Below are positions 6,083 through 9,763 of a DNA stretch of 9,763 nt, piece by piece. The first letter of the stretch is position 1; each line of letters begins with the position of its first letter. Below the pieces are notes generated by a model that was not told the DNA's origin, made no database searches, and saw only the letters and a list, made by a program, of their open reading frames with translations. This DNA is from an uncultured Collinsella sp. (GTDB lineage: Bacteria > Actinomycetota > Coriobacteriia > Coriobacteriales > Coriobacteriaceae). The stretch covers positions 1 to 9,763 of the forward strand of contig CALINZ010000223.1 in the NCBI GenBank assembly GCA_938045085.1. Reading direction: 5' to 3'. The position numbers and the translations under genes were made by a program.

Positions 6083-6111
6083 TTGTGGGACGCTCGACGC
6101 CGTGGTACCAT
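6083..6111 (+). promoter_or_regulatory. Probable promoter of rpmE
   Basis: TTGTGG (6083-6088) is followed after 17 bp by TACCAT (6106-6111), with TGG directly before it, giving an extended -10. Transcription would begin near 6118, just before the two leader hairpins. Confidence 0.5.
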
Positions 6112-6123
6112 AGCCGAGTTTGT

Positions 6124-6173
6124 TGTCTTGGTCGGAAACCAAGACGCCTTATGCGCTGATCGGTAACCAGCGC
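6124..6173 (+). ncRNA. Structured rpmE leader with two matched hairpins
   Basis: Hairpin 1 pairs GTCTTGGT (6125-6132) with ACCAAGAC (6138-6145). Hairpin 2 pairs GCGCTG (6153-6158) with CAGCGC (6168-6173). The stems differ, yet the tops are nearly the same: TCGGAAACCA (6132-6141) and TCGGTAACCA (6160-6169). The pair lies between the probable promoter and the ribosome binding site AAGGAG (6183-6188). Twin hairpins of this sort suggest a binding site for the gene product, that is, autoregulation by L31. Leader RNA classes upstream of L31 genes have been described, including, as I recall, one from Coriobacteria; I could not check that this is it. Confidence 0.6.
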
Positions 6174-6195
6174 CTGACCAATAAGGAGTCCTACC

Positions 6196-6621
6196 ATGAA
6201 GCAGGGTATCCATCCCCAGTATGTCGAGTGCACGGTGACGTGCTCCTGCGGCAACACCTTCAAGACGCACGCTACCGTGTCCGAGATGAAGGTTGAGCTT
6301 TGCAACGAGTGCCACCCGTTCTACACCGGCCAGCAGAAGTTCGTCGACACCGGTGGACGCGTCCAGCGCTTCGCCGACAAGTTCGGTGGCGCCGCTGCCG
6401 CCCAGCTCAAGAAGGCTGAGGAGGCCAAGGCTGCCAAGGCCGCCAAGGCTGCTGAGGCCGAGGCCGCTCGCAAGGCCGCCGCTGAGGCTAAGGCTGCCGA
6501 GAAGGCTAAGCGTGCCGCTAAGTTTGCCGAGGAGGCTGCCAAGCAGGCCGCCGAGGCTCCCGCCGAGGCTCCCGTCGAGGAGGCCGCTGCCGAGGCCGAG
6601 ACCACCGAGGCTGCTGAGTAA
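6196..6621 (+). CDS. rpmE: 50S ribosomal protein L31 with a long Ala/Lys/Glu tail
   Basis: Residues 1-65 are a normal zinc-type L31: MKQGIHPQYVECTVTCSCGN, then CNECHPFYTGQQKFVDTGGR. The zinc ligands are Cys16, Cys18, Cys36 and Cys39. Residues 66-141 are an extension that more than doubles the usual length of about 70. It is mostly alanine with Lys, Arg and Glu, and predicts a long charged helix to about residue 118. The last 25 residues have eight Glu and no Lys or Arg, with Pro at 122 and 126. The tail has no known function that I can name; it could reach along or off the ribosome surface. L31 lies at the subunit interface near the central protuberance. The gene has its own promoter, leader and terminator, so it is a single-gene unit. 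AAGGAG is 7 nt before the ATG. The coding sequence of the tail is low in complexity and may vary in length. Confidence 0.93.
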   Translation: MKQGIHPQYVECTVTCSCGNTFKTHATVSEMKVELCNECHPFYTGQQKFVDTGGRVQRFADKFGGAAAAQLKKAEEAKAAKAAKAAEAEAARKAAAEAKAAEKAKRAAKFAEEAAKQAAEAPAEAPVEEAAAEAETTEAAE

Positions 6622-6656
6622 ATAGCTCGCCGCGGAAACACTCGCATTCATGGCAT

Positions 6657-6693
6657 AAGGGCCGCGCATCCGTTTGGGTGCGCGGCCCTTTTC
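6657..6693 (+). terminator. Intrinsic terminator of rpmE
   Basis: AAGGGCCGCGCATCC (6657-6671) pairs along its whole length with GGGTGCGCGGCCCTT (6676-6690), with one G/U pair and a 4-nt loop GTTT, followed by TTTTC. It lies 35 nt after the rpmE stop and should separate rpmE from secA. Confidence 0.92.
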
Positions 6694-6699
6694 AATTTA

Positions 6700-6766
6700 T
6701 TGGTGCAAATCAACCCGTCCCCATTGCACCAGATTGGTGCGAAGGGGACAGGTTGATTTGCACCAA
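6700..6766. repeat. 67-nt palindrome: two GTCCCC-loop hairpins in inverted pair
   Basis: The whole stretch is a near-perfect palindrome centred on 6733. TTGGTGCAAATCAACC (6700-6715) is the exact reverse complement of 6751-6766, and GTCCCC (6717-6722) faces GGGGAC (6744-6749). Each half is also a hairpin. On the plus strand GGTGCAA (6702-6708) pairs with TTGCACC (6724-6730) around ATCAACCCGTCCCCA. On the minus strand the right half has loop ATCAACCTGTCCCCT. As a full palindrome it could form a cruciform or a long RNA stem. A truncated copy of the left half lies at 81-98. Confidence 0.85.
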
Positions 6767-6801
6767 ATGGCAGAGAGACAGCGTTTTCCCAGATAAAAGC
6801 T

Positions 6802-6828
6802 GCCAAAATAAACCAGTCCCTTTTTGGC
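6802..6828 (+). repeat. GTCCC-loop hairpin with an A/T stem
   Basis: GCCAAAA (6802-6808) pairs with TTTTGGC (6822-6828) around the 13-nt loop TAAACCAGTCCCT. The stem differs from all other copies, but the loop matches the pattern AACC-N-GTCCC seen at 6709-6723. It is read as another member of the family. Confidence 0.5.
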
Positions 6829-6847
6829 GGGCTGTCGTAGTTATTAC

Positions 6848-6876
6848 GTGGTCGAGTGTGTCGACCGCATAGGCGG
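6848..6876 (+). promoter_or_regulatory. Two mutually exclusive stems in the secA leader
   Basis: GTGGTCGA (6848-6855) pairs with TCGACCGC (6861-6868) with one G/U pair and the loop GTGTG. The same CCGC (6865-6868) can instead pair with GCGG (6873-6876). If the secA transcript begins upstream, these could be alternative folds; if the promoter lies here, the palindrome might be an operator. Neither is shown. Confidence 0.3.
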
Positions 6877-6960
6877 CGCCTTGTTTGGCTAAAGTACAAA
6901 TATCTGTGTTTAACTCGTCCAAGGTTTCATGCCGCGGGCGATGGCCAAAAGGAAAACTAC

Positions 6961-9746
<2,786 letters not shown>

Positions 9747-9747
<1 letters not shown>

Positions 9748-9763
9748 TGGCCGAGGCTCTAGA
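9747..9763 (+). CDS. Start of the next gene, cut by the window end (perhaps prfB)
   Basis: ATG at 9747-9749 overlaps the last base of the secA stop codon (TAATG), with AGGAA (9736-9740) 6 nt before it. The visible codons give MAEAL. Overlapping start and stop imply translational coupling to secA. In many Gram-positive bacteria prfB (release factor 2) follows secA, so that is the likeliest identity, but five residues cannot prove it. Confidence 0.5.

Larger units (their letters stand above)
5869..6195. other. Divergent intergenic region between the ACT gene and rpmE
   Basis: These 327 bases hold no supported gene. The left end carries the ribosome binding site and a possible promoter of the minus-strand ACT gene; the right end carries the promoter and folded leader of rpmE. 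Between about 5960 and 6080 I see no clear element. GGGGCACC (5954-5961) and GGGGCAAAGGCACCC (5999-6013) share motif pieces but do not form a convincing repeat or stem. Short frames here have no ribosome binding site or codon bias. Confidence 0.5.
6622..6960. other. Intergenic region between rpmE and secA
   Basis: These 339 bases hold no supported gene. In order they carry the rpmE terminator, a 67-nt palindrome made of two inverted repeat hairpins, one more hairpin of the same design, a GC-rich stem at 6848-6868 and the secA ribosome binding site. A secA promoter must lie here because of the terminator, but I cannot fix it. TTGTTT (6881-6886) is a possible -35 without a good -10 at the right distance; TAAAGT (6890-6895) and TACAAA (6895-6900) are possible -10 boxes without a -35. 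Confidence 0.5.

Noticed and set aside
6856..6960. N-terminal extension of SecA by 35 residues
   Set aside because: The first ATG has no ribosome binding site and the added sequence does not resemble SecA. The start at 6961 fits both.

Overview
This 9.8 kb window is GC-rich chromosomal DNA from a high-GC Gram-positive bacterium. The best guess is a gut actinobacterium of the class Coriobacteriia, close to Collinsella. That guess rests on codon use, on a ribosomal protein L31 with a long Ala/Lys/Glu tail, on a SecA with a C-terminal zinc motif, and on intergenic palindromes with a GTCCCC core. It is an impression from memory, not a database match.

Layout. 1-225: repeat elements, then a probable promoter and a terminator-like leader hairpin. 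226-2046 (+): adenine deaminase (ade). 2047-2252: a repeat at the ade stop codon, then a long hairpin that contains the ribosome binding site of the next gene. 2253-3047 (+): a Cof-type HAD phosphatase. 3048-3157: a mosaic of repeat hairpins between two convergent genes. 3155-3997 (-): a second Cof-type HAD phosphatase. 4021-4061: an intrinsic terminator on the minus strand. 4085-5503 (-): citrate synthase. 5581-5868 (-): a small ACT-domain protein (UPF0237 type), probably co-transcribed with citrate synthase. 5869-6195: a divergent promoter region and a structured rpmE leader. 6196-6621 (+): ribosomal protein L31. 6622-6960: a strong terminator, a 67-nt palindrome and further hairpins. 6961-9747 (+): secA. 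The first codons of another gene, probably prfB, overlap its stop.

Functionally this is mostly housekeeping: purine salvage (ade), phosphate-ester hydrolysis (two HAD enzymes), carbon entry toward 2-oxoglutarate and glutamate (citrate synthase with a possible ACT sensor), translation (L31, possibly RF2) and protein export (SecA). No operon joins these into one pathway apart from the ACT-citrate synthase pair and secA with the gene after it.

The unusual content lies between the genes and at one place inside secA. All the repeats can be read as one hairpin design: stems differ in sequence but still pair, and a 13-15 nt loop ends in GTCCC or GTCCCC. There are about eight copies, in both orientations, often as inverted pairs, and all lie outside coding sequence except where they touch stop codons. 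Two genes end at the same TAG with 26 identical bases around and after it. Three genes (ade and both HAD genes) have a terminator-like hairpin directly before the ribosome binding site. SecA appears to lack seven residues of a normally invariant stretch between motifs IV and V of its second nucleotide-binding domain.
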